DNA of 64,000 nt from Bacillota bacterium (GTDB taxonomy: Bacteria; Bacillota; Clostridia; Oscillospirales; Acutalibacteraceae). The stretch spans positions 1 to 64,000 of the forward strand of contig JAEWYE010000064.1 of NCBI GenBank assembly GCA_023458755.1, read 5' to 3'. The notes under the pieces are model-generated. The model saw only the letters and a program-made list of their open reading frames with translations. It was not told the origin of the DNA and did not search any database. Shown piece by piece: positions 26,483 through 34,703 of this stretch. The translations under genes were made by a program, and so were the position numbers. Position 1 is the first letter of the stretch; every line of letters begins with the position of its first letter.

Positions 26483-28177
26483 TTAAGGATGAACATAAGA
26501 CAATGGATTCACGTGAGAGCCGTTCCGAATCACTTCAAAGTGAAGATGGGGCCCGGTAGCGTCGCCGGAGCTGCCGATTAATGCGATAGCTTGACCTTTT
26601 GCGACTTTTTGACCGGGAGAAACCAAAAGTCTGCACGCGTGTCCATAGAGAGTATCGTAACCATTTCCGTGATCAATTTCCACATGATTTCCATAACCGT
26701 AACTGCTGTATTCCGCGGTAACTACCGTTCCGCTGTCTGCCGCCACAATCGTTCTGCCATAAGAGCTTCCGCCCGCTATGTCGATTCCGTTATGCATTTT
26801 TCCCCAGCGCCATTCAAAAAGGCTTGTAATGTTATGAATAGACGGCACTGGCCAAATCATTCTTCCGCTGCCAACACCGCTAAGGACAGGGCGTTTTTTT
26901 GTGCCGACAACAATTGTCTTATTTGTCGCATCTGTAATCGTTTTTGTGCTTACATTTGTTCGTCCGATTTCCGCGCCATTCAAATATGTTACTTCATCAA
27001 CACATTCCAGTACACCGTTTTTACCGTTAACAGTAACTTTTGAATAATCGGTATATTGTGAACTGTCTTTCACGGTAACCGTTTTATACGAAATTGCTAC
27101 CTGCCGTTTTTCCTGTTTAATCAGCTGCACATGCAAAACAGGATTTACAGCTTGAACCTTAATTTTAGCGCCGACGCGAAGCTTATCGTTTGTCAGATTA
27201 TTCAGCTGCTTCAACCCATCATCGCTCATATTATATTTGCCCGCAATCGAAGCAAGGGTGTCCCCAGTTTGAATCGTATAACTCAATGCGCTGGAAGCTT
27301 TACCACGCAGTTTAGCGTCGATTGTGTCAGCTGGCACAATACTGGCCGTCGGAAAAAGGCCCATAATCGTTTCCACATTCTCAGAAAACGCGGCCTTTGC
27401 TGTGGTATCCGTTCCTCTTGCAGAATTTAAAATATTCTGTAAAATATAGCTTAAATCAGCGCTGCTTTTCACTGCACCGATTAAATCACCGTTTACATAA
27501 AGCCCGCTGGCTTCTTCAATATAACCATTTGACTGCTCAATAAGTTTGTCGCAGATTGTATTTGGGGCGGAATAACTGGTGCTGCTGACAACAGCAAGCG
27601 TAAAGCTCGGATTTACACTGACTTTTGCCGTATTTGCAGTATCGTAAACCATGCGCTGATTTACCATCTCAGTAGCCTTTTGGTATACATTTTCATTCTG
27701 AATGGTCGCTATTTCTTTGCCGTCACACGCCAGAACAAGACCATAATTAAGATTCGCCCAATAATGTATGGTAACAAACAAAACAATTCCGGCAACAACA
27801 GGAGCCGCTACATTTAAAATGGAAATAAAAAAGTCACTGTGATTTTTAATTCCCTTAATTGCAGTTTTAAAAAAGTCATCCGCAGCATGCGGCACATTCC
27901 TATGTTTGGTCTCTTTCATGCGTTTCTTCTCAATAGCAAAGCCTGCTTTGATAGACGCAATCTCATTTTTTAAATTGAGGATCTGTCGGCCAATTGTTCT
28001 TGCATACACACGTCTGCAAAGATTTGTGACAGGCCAAAAGAAGCTGGTCAATCTGCGTTTCGCACGCTTCAAAATCCGGATGGATTGTATACCGACAATA
28101 TATAAGAAATCGCTCATATTGGAGGATAACTTTATAAAATCAATTCGCTGTATCTTGGGAATCCTTGGAATTTTCAT
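26483..28177 (-). CDS. Membrane-anchored M23 peptidoglycan endopeptidase with LysM and G5 domains
   Basis: A 564-residue wall hydrolase. Residues 1-115 are basic and probably cytoplasmic; one membrane helix spans about 120-143 (ISILNVAAPVVAGIVLFVTI), placing the rest outside. A LysM domain (about 296-340, YTIQTGDTLASIAGKYNMS), a G5 domain (about 345-425, ending TNVSTKTITDA) and a C-terminal M23 lysostaphin-type domain follow. Zinc ligands are visible in HNGIDIA and HLHFEV, so the enzyme should be active. The layout resembles spore or septum hydrolases of Clostridia that cleave peptide cross-links. It is a single gene with its own terminator. Confidence 0.92.
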   Translation of the reverse strand: MKIPRIPKIQRIDFIKLSSNMSDFLYIVGIQSIRILKRAKRRLTSFFWPVTNLCRRVYARTIGRQILNLKNEIASIKAGFAIEKKRMKETKHRNVPHAADDFFKTAIKGIKNHSDFFISILNVAAPVVAGIVLFVTIHYWANLNYGLVLACDGKEIATIQNENVYQKATEMVNQRMVYDTANTAKVSVNPSFTLAVVSSTSYSAPNTICDKLIEQSNGYIEEASGLYVNGDLIGAVKSSADLSYILQNILNSARGTDTTAKAAFSENVETIMGLFPTASIVPADTIDAKLRGKASSALSYTIQTGDTLASIAGKYNMSDDGLKQLNNLTNDKLRVGAKIKVQAVNPVLHVQLIKQEKRQVAISYKTVTVKDSSQYTDYSKVTVNGKNGVLECVDEVTYLNGAEIGRTNVSTKTITDATNKTIVVGTKKRPVLSGVGSGRMIWPVPSIHNITSLFEWRWGKMHNGIDIAGGSSYGRTIVAADSGTVVTAEYSSYGYGNHVEIDHGNGYDTLYGHACRLLVSPGQKVAKGQAIALIGSSGDATGPHLHFEVIRNGSHVNPLSYVHP

Positions 28178-28317
28178 TCCGAACAGCCCTTTCCATTGTA
28201 TTGGTTACAAAAGTGTAACGGTACTTCTATATAATATTACAAGAGTTACAACTTTGCAACCCTTTTTATAAAAATAACAATTATAAAAGAGCTGATATGA
28301 ATAATATGGATAACTTG

Positions 28318-28776
28318 CTAGTCTACATATTTCAGATTTTCTACTTTCCATTCCTTGATGACAGGTAAAAAAGCTTTTGCTTCGTTCATGGCATCAGCTA
28401 AGTCATGCTCTAAGTAATTTCCGCATTCGGAAGCTGCACAACCAGGGATTTCGCCGTCATATGCCGCAATTTTTGAAAACACCTCTTGAATGAGCGCAAT
28501 GGCATCGCTGGAGGAAACATCGCGCAGTAAAAAATAAAAACCGGTACGGCATCCCATCGGTCCAAAATAGATAACGTGGTCTTTCCACTTTGAATTTCGC
28601 GCGAATGTCGCAAAGAGATGTTCAAATGTATGCAAGGTCGCGTTCGGAAGAAAAGGCGGTACATTCGGTCGGCGCATACGAATATCATACGTGATAATGT
28701 CCCCGTCAACGCGTGAAGTATAAATTCCGGGTAAAAGTTTATTGTGATCTACGCAAAAACTAGCTATTTTTTCCAT
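28318..28776 (-). CDS. luxS: S-ribosylhomocysteine lyase (autoinducer-2 synthesis)
   Basis: A 152-residue metalloenzyme that splits S-ribosylhomocysteine to homocysteine and the AI-2 precursor, part of the activated methyl cycle. The metal-binding motif LHTFEHLFATFARN (HxxEH) and GPMGCRTGFYFLL are diagnostic. ATG 28776 is chosen over earlier in-frame codons because GGAG lies seven bases upstream and MEKIASFCVDHNKL matches the family start. It is 16 bases downstream of the phospholipase-like gene. Confidence 0.96.
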   Translation of the reverse strand: MEKIASFCVDHNKLLPGIYTSRVDGDIITYDIRMRRPNVPPFLPNATLHTFEHLFATFARNSKWKDHVIYFGPMGCRTGFYFLLRDVSSSDAIALIQEVFSKIAAYDGEIPGCAASECGNYLEHDLADAMNEAKAFLPVIKEWKVENLKYVD

Positions 28777-28792
28777 AATGAACTCCATTCTT

Positions 28793-29713
28793 TTACATAA
28801 CATTATTTTGCTGTTTGGGTATAAACGGTATTTCACCGGTAAGTTTGGTAAAATCTTTCGACGTCAAAAAGCTTTGAATCAGCATTTCAGATTCCTCAAT
28901 CGAGTACTTAAACAAATCAAAGAACGTATCGGTTTTTACATTGGTGCTGTCCATCGGCCACTGCCATTCGTCCTGTGCGGTGTTAGCATAATCGTAATCG
29001 GGCCCTTCACTGATAGAGCGAATATTACTGGAAATAATATTTCCCCACTTGCCCATCTTTTCCAAATGTTCAAGCATCGGCTTTTTATAAGTAGTGCGGT
29101 CATTTAATAAACCGTATGCCGTCCGTGCGTTTTTTGTGGCGCGAAGCAAGTCCTTGACCGTAAAATCTTCCTGATACAAATCATGAAGAAGAAAGGTATA
29201 CAATTCTGCGATTTTTGTCTGCACCTCAATGTTTTTCGGCATGGTCTTTTTTAAATTAAATTCAGTCGGCAGCCAGCCTTTTTCACTTCGCAGTATGATA
29301 ACATCAAGAGCGGACTCTATCATGTGATGGTAAACTTGCCTGCTGTGACTTTGATCCTGCTCAAAAAGAGATTCACATCCATAACTGACAAACGGATGGA
29401 TAACTCGATCCAGGCTGTAATGACACAGAAATCCATAGATGTACGACAGCAGGATGGAATTGCCGTTGGAAGATTTGTAATACTTACGCATACTGCGTAA
29501 TAGCTTGGACGGAGTTTCGTGGTGCAGCTGTATGCCATATTTTCGCAGATGACCACCAAACTGCCAAGAAAAAATGCGGTAGCAGTAGAGAAAATCCGGC
29601 CCCTGCGCGCCCCACAAAAAAGCATCTTCGTTTAGCCCTTGCATATTTTCATGCTTTTTTATCTGCTTAAATACTTTTTTCGCGTGCAAATAATGCGTAA
29701 TTGCTGCAGCCAT
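28793..29713 (-). CDS. Zinc-dependent phospholipase C family protein
   Basis: A 306-residue protein with a His/Asp-rich core (AITHYLHAKKVF, GAQGPDFLYCYR, YGFLCHYSLDRVIHPFV, YHHMIESALDVIIL) matching the zinc-dependent phospholipase C / S1-P1 nuclease-like helical family. It lacks a signal peptide, so it is probably cytoplasmic, unlike secreted clostridial phospholipases; similar proteins are widespread in Clostridia with no known substrate. ATG 29713 is preferred, with GGGGTGAG six bases upstream. It precedes luxS. Confidence 0.75.
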   Translation of the reverse strand: MAAAITHYLHAKKVFKQIKKHENMQGLNEDAFLWGAQGPDFLYCYRIFSWQFGGHLRKYGIQLHHETPSKLLRSMRKYYKSSNGNSILLSYIYGFLCHYSLDRVIHPFVSYGCESLFEQDQSHSRQVYHHMIESALDVIILRSEKGWLPTEFNLKKTMPKNIEVQTKIAELYTFLLHDLYQEDFTVKDLLRATKNARTAYGLLNDRTTYKKPMLEHLEKMGKWGNIISSNIRSISEGPDYDYANTAQDEWQWPMDSTNVKTDTFFDLFKYSIEESEMLIQSFLTSKDFTKLTGEIPFIPKQQNNVM

Positions 29714-29749
29714 AACAAACTCACCCCAAAACAAATTTTATTGACATCT

Positions 29750-29897
29750 TAATATAGCCAAATAATTAGCATACCGATTTTTCATTCTTTTGCGCGTTCC
29801 CGCGCGCTAAGCAGGGGGTGAGGGCGGCGAAGCCGCCCTCTTTACGCTCCGCTTGGGCGAAAGTTCGCCGACCAGAGAAAATCAATATATAAAATCA
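29750..29897 (+). repeat. Dispersed structured repeat, copy A
   Basis: About 148 bases that match the reverse complement of 52365-52511 over nearly their whole length, with AT-rich flanks and a GC-rich core. Three hairpins are nested in the core: GCGCG/CGCGC (29792-29805), GAGGGCGGC/GCCGCCCTC (29820-29840) and GGCGAA/TTCGCC (29856-29869). The flanks (AATAATTAGCAT on the left, CCAGAGAAAA on the right) also match, so the unit is longer than the core. It sits between two minus-strand genes and has no open frame of note. Confidence 0.85.
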
Positions 29898-29955
29898 ACT
29901 GTTTGTTAATATAATATAACACGATTTTATGAATTTATCTTCAAATCCAAAATAT

Positions 29956-29987
29956 ACAAAAAGGAGCTGTAATAAAATTACAACTCC
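29956..29987 (-). terminator. Terminator after the amino-acid ABC transporter operon
   Basis: On the minus strand GGAGTTGTAAT and ATTACAGCTCC arms flank TTT and are followed by TTTTTGT. It lies 26 bases past the ATPase gene stop. Confidence 0.85.
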
Positions 29988-30012
29988 CATTCTACCACAA
30001 AAATATTATCAA

Positions 30013-30747
30013 TTAAAGAACCTTTGACAAAAAGTCTTGCAGTCTTGGATTTTGAGGATTACTGAAAAATTCCTGTGGGGTCGCTTCTTCCAGCACCTGA
30101 CCGTCATCCATAAACAAAACCCTTGTTGCCACTTCGCGGGCAAACCCCATTTCGTGTGTAACCACAATCATGGTCATACCTTCTTCGGCAAGCTGTTTCA
30201 TAACCTGTAAAACCTCGCCGACCATCTCCGGATCAAGCGCGGAAGTCGGTTCATCAAACAGCATAACGTCCGGTTCCATGGCAAGCGAACGTACAATGGC
30301 GATACGCTGCTGCTGACCGCCGGAAAGCTGCACCGGATAAGCATCCGCTTTGTCCGCCAATCCGACGCGCTCAAGCAGCTGCAGGGCACGTGCGTCTGCT
30401 TCCTGCTGCGTTTTTAATTTTAAAGAAACAGGAGCAAGGGTAATATTCTGACGTATCGTCAAATGAGGAAATAAATTAAAATGCTGAAAAACCATCCCCA
30501 TTTTTTGGCGAAGCAGATTCATGTTGCAGTTTGGGTCCGTAATCTTCAGGCCTTCAAACCAAATTTCACCGGATGTCGGCTCCTCCAGTAAATTCAGGCA
30601 GCGCAAAAACGTGCTCTTACCGGAACCGGACGGCCCGACAACAACTACCTTTTCTCCTTTTTCAATTGTTTGATTAATTCCTTTCAGAACATCAATACTG
30701 CCATTGAGAGTATAAAAAGTTTTATGCAAATCCTTAACGTTTATCAC
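30013..30747 (-). CDS. Polar amino acid ABC transporter ATP-binding protein
   Basis: A 244-residue ATPase of the glutamine/polar amino-acid uptake family (GlnQ/HisP type). Walker A is GPSGSGKST, the signature is LSGGQQQR, Walker B is VMLFDEPTSALD, followed by the His switch in IVVTHEMG. It overlaps the permease gene by 14 bases, so the two are translationally coupled. It powers uptake through the permease and the lipoprotein encoded upstream. Glutamine, cystine or arginine are possible substrates; sequence alone does not decide. Confidence 0.94.
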   Translation of the reverse strand: MINVKDLHKTFYTLNGSIDVLKGINQTIEKGEKVVVVGPSGSGKSTFLRCLNLLEEPTSGEIWFEGLKITDPNCNMNLLRQKMGMVFQHFNLFPHLTIRQNITLAPVSLKLKTQQEADARALQLLERVGLADKADAYPVQLSGGQQQRIAIVRSLAMEPDVMLFDEPTSALDPEMVGEVLQVMKQLAEEGMTMIVVTHEMGFAREVATRVLFMDDGQVLEEATPQEFFSNPQNPRLQDFLSKVL

Positions 30748-31459
30748 TTCGGCGCAGCCTCCCTTCCAGTTTAGACAAACCAGCGGTCATTCCAATCACG
30801 ATAATCAAATAAATTGCTGCAGTCAGCAATAATGAAGTATATGGATCATACGTAATGCTCCGAATGGTATCGCCACCTTTGGTCAAATCTTGTACGCCGA
30901 TATAGCCCGCTACCGAAGTTTCTTTCAATAAAGCGATAAACTCATTAAAAATAGCCGGAGCAACATTTTTGAGCGCTTGCGGAAATACAATTTTCATCAT
31001 GGTCATACGCTGCGTCAAGCCAAGGGAACGGCCTGCTTCAATCTGACCTTTGTCAACCGACTGAATACCGCTGCGAATTACTTCCGCAACATAAGCGCCT
31101 GAATTAATACCGAAGGCAAAAATGGCAGCGACAAGGCCGTCACCTGATGTGTAAATAATATAATACATAATCATCAGTTGTACAACAACAGGAGTGCCGC
31201 GAATAATCGTTAAGTATAAGCCCGATAGAGCATTCAATATACCGAATTTGCTGCGGTCATTATTATGTGTTACACGGATAAGCGCAATTAAAGTACCAAG
31301 AATAATACCAATCATTACGGCAAACACCGTAATGAGAAGGGTATTACCCAGACCTTCAAAGATATATTTATAACGGTTTTTGTATATAATGCTATCATAA
31401 ATCTTTTGCCCAACATCATCTATAATATTGAGCGGTAAAAATGCCATCAGACTATTCAT
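30734..31459 (-). CDS. Polar amino acid ABC transporter permease
   Basis: A 241-residue inner-membrane protein with about five helices, of the HisM/GlnP family. The conserved EAGRSLGLTQRMTMMKIVFPQALKN segment (given in part) is the EAA loop that docks the ATPase. A single permease gene implies a homodimeric channel. The sequence begins MNSLMAFLPLNIIDDVGQKIYDSI, with AGGAGG upstream. A hairpin separates it from the binding-protein gene and probably lowers its expression relative to that gene. Confidence 0.94.
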   Translation of the reverse strand: MNSLMAFLPLNIIDDVGQKIYDSIIYKNRYKYIFEGLGNTLLITVFAVMIGIILGTLIALIRVTHNNDRSKFGILNALSGLYLTIIRGTPVVVQLMIMYYIIYTSGDGLVAAIFAFGINSGAYVAEVIRSGIQSVDKGQIEAGRSLGLTQRMTMMKIVFPQALKNVAPAIFNEFIALLKETSVAGYIGVQDLTKGGDTIRSITYDPYTSLLLTAAIYLIIVIGMTAGLSKLEGRLRRSDKR

Positions 31460-31476
31460 GCCTGCCTCCTAAGCAA

Positions 31477-31512
31477 AAGCAGGGCAGCGTAAATTCACCA
31501 CTGCCCTTGCTT
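31477..31512 (-). terminator. Intercistronic hairpin between the binding-protein and permease genes
   Basis: On the minus strand AAGCA-A-GGGCAG pairs with CTGCCC-TGCTT around a 13-base loop, followed by a short T-rich stretch. It is typical of partial terminators or 3' stabilisers that keep binding-protein mRNA more abundant than permease mRNA. Confidence 0.55.
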
Positions 31513-31532
31513 TATTTAACTGCTGAATCGAA

Positions 31533-32390
31533 TTATTCGCCTTCCAAGGCACTCTTAAATTTAGTAACCAATTTGTCAAGGCTTCCGTCGGATTTCATTT
31601 GAGCTAAAACATCATTTACAGTTTTCAGCATTTCGGTATCGCCTTTTTTAACGGCAATTGCATACTCTTCAACGGTTAACGCATCGCTTAATTTAACAAT
31701 CTTATCTGCATTTTTGGAAACGAATTTTTGTGCCGGGAAATCATCGATAACAACCGCATCAAGTCTGCCACCGATTAAATCAGTAACCGCATCAACGCCT
31801 TTATTATAACGTTTTACAGTTTTCACGTTCACGTTATTGGTTTTGTCTTCATCCGTGCAATAACTATCACCTGTAGTCCCCTGCTGAACACCGACTACTT
31901 TTCCGGCAAGATCTTTCGGACTTTTTATACTGCTTCCTTTCGGCACAATAATAGCCTGTGCTGCTTTAAAATAAGCATCTGAAAAATCAACATTCTTTTT
32001 TCTATCATCCGTAGCAGTCATACCTGCAGCAACGAAGTTAGCTTTACCGGATTGCAGCTCTGCAACCAAAGAATCAAATGCAACATCGTTTATTTTCAGC
32101 TTTACTCCAAGCTTATCTGCAATTTTTTGAGAAATTTCAATATCAATGCCCGCAAAATTCCCACCGTCTTTGTATTCAAATGGTTCAAATTCTGCATTGG
32201 TAGACATTGTTACCGTGCCATTTGCCTTGATCTTGTCAATCGAAGTTTGAGCTGCAACCGAAGACGCAACACCGGACGAAGCTGCTGTGCTGGCAGTCGA
32301 AGACGTGCTTTTGCTTACACAAGCTGACATGGAAGCGGCAATTGTTGCAGTAGCAAGGACTAAAGCAGCAATCTTAGTGATTTTTTTCAT
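31533..32390 (-). CDS. Amino acid ABC transporter substrate-binding lipoprotein
   Basis: A 285-residue family 3 solute-binding protein. The N-terminus KKITKIAALVLATATIA is a signal peptide ending in the lipobox MSAC, with Cys24 as the lipidated residue. A Ser/Ala/Thr-rich linker follows, then the type II periplasmic-binding fold (TNAEFEPFEYKDGGNFAGIDIE; FVAAGMTATDDRKKNVDFSDAYF, given in part). The latter is a strong match to glutamine/cystine/polar amino-acid binders. It is the first gene of the transporter operon, behind a near-consensus promoter. Confidence 0.95.
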   Translation of the reverse strand: MKKITKIAALVLATATIAASMSACVSKSTSSTASTAASSGVASSVAAQTSIDKIKANGTVTMSTNAEFEPFEYKDGGNFAGIDIEISQKIADKLGVKLKINDVAFDSLVAELQSGKANFVAAGMTATDDRKKNVDFSDAYFKAAQAIIVPKGSSIKSPKDLAGKVVGVQQGTTGDSYCTDEDKTNNVNVKTVKRYNKGVDAVTDLIGGRLDAVVIDDFPAQKFVSKNADKIVKLSDALTVEEYAIAVKKGDTEMLKTVNDVLAQMKSDGSLDKLVTKFKSALEGE

Positions 32391-32444
32391 TTTAATTTAC
32401 CCCTTTACGAAATATATAATAGTTTTTATTTTTAACTTGCGCTT

Positions 32445-32473
32445 ATTATATCGCATAATTATTCATAAATCAA
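32445..32473 (-). promoter_or_regulatory. Vegetative promoter of the amino-acid ABC transporter operon
   Basis: On the minus strand, -35 TTGATT (32468-32473), a 17-base spacer and -10 TATAAT (32445-32450). The spacer contains TATGAATAATTATG, an AT-rich partial palindrome that could be a repressor site. Confidence 0.75.
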
Positions 32474-32520
32474 GAGCTATTTTAAATAATATTCAATATT
32501 TATGAATTTTTATACATTAG

Positions 32521-33426
32521 TTATTCAATTCGACCCATGTTTTGTGCATTTTGAAAACCGCAGGCAAGCGAAAGCGCTTGCATATCACATGGCAGATTAC
32601 TGAAAAGCAAAACCGACTTTCCGGTAACCGGATGAACAAAGGATACCTGAGAACAATGCAGAGCCTGTCTGCCAATATATTTCAGACTGCCGCCGTACAT
32701 ATCATCCCCTGCCAGAGGGTGGCCTATGTGCGACAAATGCACCCGAATTTGATGGGTTCTGCCTGTTTCCAAGCGAAGCGCAAGCAGCGTATGATTGTTG
32801 CCGCTGCTGATTGCCTGCCAGTGAGTCACCGCTTTTTCTCCCCTATCGTCCCCTACTTCCCTTTGAATCCCATATCCTTCTTTCAAACGAATCGGAAGAT
32901 CAATGGTTCCGCTGCCGGAAAGAATTTTCTCACAAACAGCCGTATATTCCTTTTGTATGGAAAAAGCAAGACGTGCGGCAGAATATGCATTTTTTGCAAG
33001 TACAAGCAAACCGGATGTATCTTTATCCAGACGGTAAACAGGACGAAACGCAAGCTTTTCATTATGCTCCAAATAGTACGCCGCAACTGCGTTTGCCAAA
33101 CTGTCACAGTCGTGACCTGGAGAGGGATAAACCGGCATGTCATACGGTTTGTCAACGATTAAAATATCATCATCTTCAAAAGCGATTGAAACTGACAATG
33201 CTTTGGGTTCCAACTGCTTTTCATCGTCCGGCATGGTAATACAAATAATATCACCATTATGCAGAATGTCAATAGAGCGAATATGCTTCCCGTTAACTGT
33301 AAGTCCGTCCGGCTGTCGTTTTAGTTTTACGAGCAGCCGTGCGGAAACGCCGCAGTAACCGCGCAAAAAACTTTTCACCATAATTCCGTCATATTTTTGG
33401 GAAACCGGAAAAGACAACTGGCGCAT
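32521..33426 (-). CDS. RluA-family RNA pseudouridine synthase
   Basis: A 301-residue enzyme with an N-terminal S4 RNA-binding domain (about 12-60) and a pseudouridine synthase domain. The catalytic aspartate lies in YRLDKDTSGLLVLAK, and LETGRTHQIRVHLSHIGHPL is the second family motif. Such enzymes modify 23S rRNA or tRNA; the target (RluD, RluC or YlyB type) cannot be assigned from sequence. The gene stands alone, with about 110 bases separating it from ilvE on the upstream side. Confidence 0.92.
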   Translation of the reverse strand: MRQLSFPVSQKYDGIMVKSFLRGYCGVSARLLVKLKRQPDGLTVNGKHIRSIDILHNGDIICITMPDDEKQLEPKALSVSIAFEDDDILIVDKPYDMPVYPSPGHDCDSLANAVAAYYLEHNEKLAFRPVYRLDKDTSGLLVLAKNAYSAARLAFSIQKEYTAVCEKILSGSGTIDLPIRLKEGYGIQREVGDDRGEKAVTHWQAISSGNNHTLLALRLETGRTHQIRVHLSHIGHPLAGDDMYGGSLKYIGRQALHCSQVSFVHPVTGKSVLLFSNLPCDMQALSLACGFQNAQNMGRIE

Positions 33427-33484
33427 GAAATCCCCCTAAATATAAACCTACCCGCTGAAAAACTATATGACTGCCATCTGCTTT

Positions 33485-33520
33485 AAAAAACAAAAAAGGC
33501 GGCAGCAAGAAGCTGCCACC
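33485..33520 (-). terminator. Terminator after ilvE
   Basis: On the minus strand GGTGGCAGC and GCTGCCGCC arms flank TTCTT and are followed by TTTTTTGTTTTTT, a strong terminator. Confidence 0.92.
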
Positions 33521-33540
33521 TTGCAGTATTCTATCATATA

Positions 33541-34611
33541 CTATTTTACTTCAACTGTCCAGCCCATTGTGTCATTAATTTTGCCCCATTGGATACCGGT
33601 AAGAGTATCGTAAAGACGCTGGGAAACTTCACCGATTTTACCGTTATTGATTTCCATAACATCGTCGCCCCATTTAAGCTGACCGATTGGAGAAATAACA
33701 GCGGCTGTACCGGAACCGAAAGCCTCTTTCAGACGGCCTTCTTTTGCAGCCTGCGCAAGCTCATCAATGGAAATTCTGCGCTCGGAGACCTTTAAGCCCC
33801 AGGATTTGAGAATTTCGATGCAGGACATACGGGTAATTCCGGACAGAATGGAACCCTGCAGTGCGGGAGTTACAATTTCATCATCAATTTTGAAGAAAAC
33901 GTTCATGGTGCCGACTTCTTCAATATATTTGCGCTCAACGCCATCGAGCCAGAGAACCTGCGTATAATTTTGCTTTTCCGCCTCATCCTGCGCTTTTAAA
34001 GAAGCAGCGTAGTTGCCGGCTGTTTTTGTAAATCCCATGCCGCCCTTAACAGCGCGGACATAGTTCTTCTCTACATAAATTTTGACGGGGTTCAATCCTT
34101 CCGGATAGTATGCGCCAACCGGAGAGCAAATCACAATAAACAGCAGATGGTTGGCCGGATGCACACCGACATGCGGATCTATACCAAAAATAAACGGGCG
34201 AATATATAAAGAGGTCCCCTCTGCACTTGGAATCCAGTCTTTTTCAATCGAAACAAGCTTTTCAATCGCGTATTTGCCGAATTCTTCATCAATTTTCGGA
34301 ATGCAAAGACGATCGTTTGAAACATTTAAACGTGCCATATTTTTATCCGGTCTAAAAAGCAGAATGCGATCATCCGCAGTACGGTATGCCTTCATACCTT
34401 CAAATACAGACTGTCCGTAATGCAGGCACATTGCGGCCGGCTCCAGTTCAATCGGACCATACGGTACGATTCTTGGATCGTGCCAGCCTTGGCCCTCGTC
34501 ATAATTCATAACAAACATATGGTCCGTAAATATGGTACCAAAGCCCAGCTTTGTTTCGTTGGTTGGTTTTTGCTTTGGCTTTTTGGTTAATTCAACTCTG
34601 ATTTCCTGCAT
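33541..34611 (-). CDS. ilvE: Branched-chain amino acid aminotransferase
   Basis: A 356-residue fold-type IV PLP enzyme that interconverts leucine, isoleucine and valine with their 2-oxo acids. The PLP lysine is in GMGFTKTAGNYAASLKA, and GTIFTDHMFVMNYDEGQGWHD at the N-terminus (given in part) is typical of the longer eukaryote-like class II BCAT. The frame is open 49 codons upstream, but ATG 34611 has AAGGAAGG seven bases before it and matches family starts. The gene is followed by a strong terminator, so it is monocistronic or the last gene after the methyltransferase. Confidence 0.95.
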   Translation of the reverse strand: MQEIRVELTKKPKQKPTNETKLGFGTIFTDHMFVMNYDEGQGWHDPRIVPYGPIELEPAAMCLHYGQSVFEGMKAYRTADDRILLFRPDKNMARLNVSNDRLCIPKIDEEFGKYAIEKLVSIEKDWIPSAEGTSLYIRPFIFGIDPHVGVHPANHLLFIVICSPVGAYYPEGLNPVKIYVEKNYVRAVKGGMGFTKTAGNYAASLKAQDEAEKQNYTQVLWLDGVERKYIEEVGTMNVFFKIDDEIVTPALQGSILSGITRMSCIEILKSWGLKVSERRISIDELAQAAKEGRLKEAFGSGTAAVISPIGQLKWGDDVMEINNGKIGEVSQRLYDTLTGIQWGKINDTMGWTVEVK

Positions 34612-34703
34612 GGAAAACCCTTCCTTCTGTTTCGTTAAATTTATTGTAACATTATTTTTTTGTGATTTCAAGGTATTGCATTCCAAAGTGTTACAAATTT
34701 CAA

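Noticed and set aside
32542..33162. A 206-codon plus-strand frame opposite the RluA-type gene
   Set aside because: Shadow of a gene with clear pseudouridine synthase motifs; no start signal.
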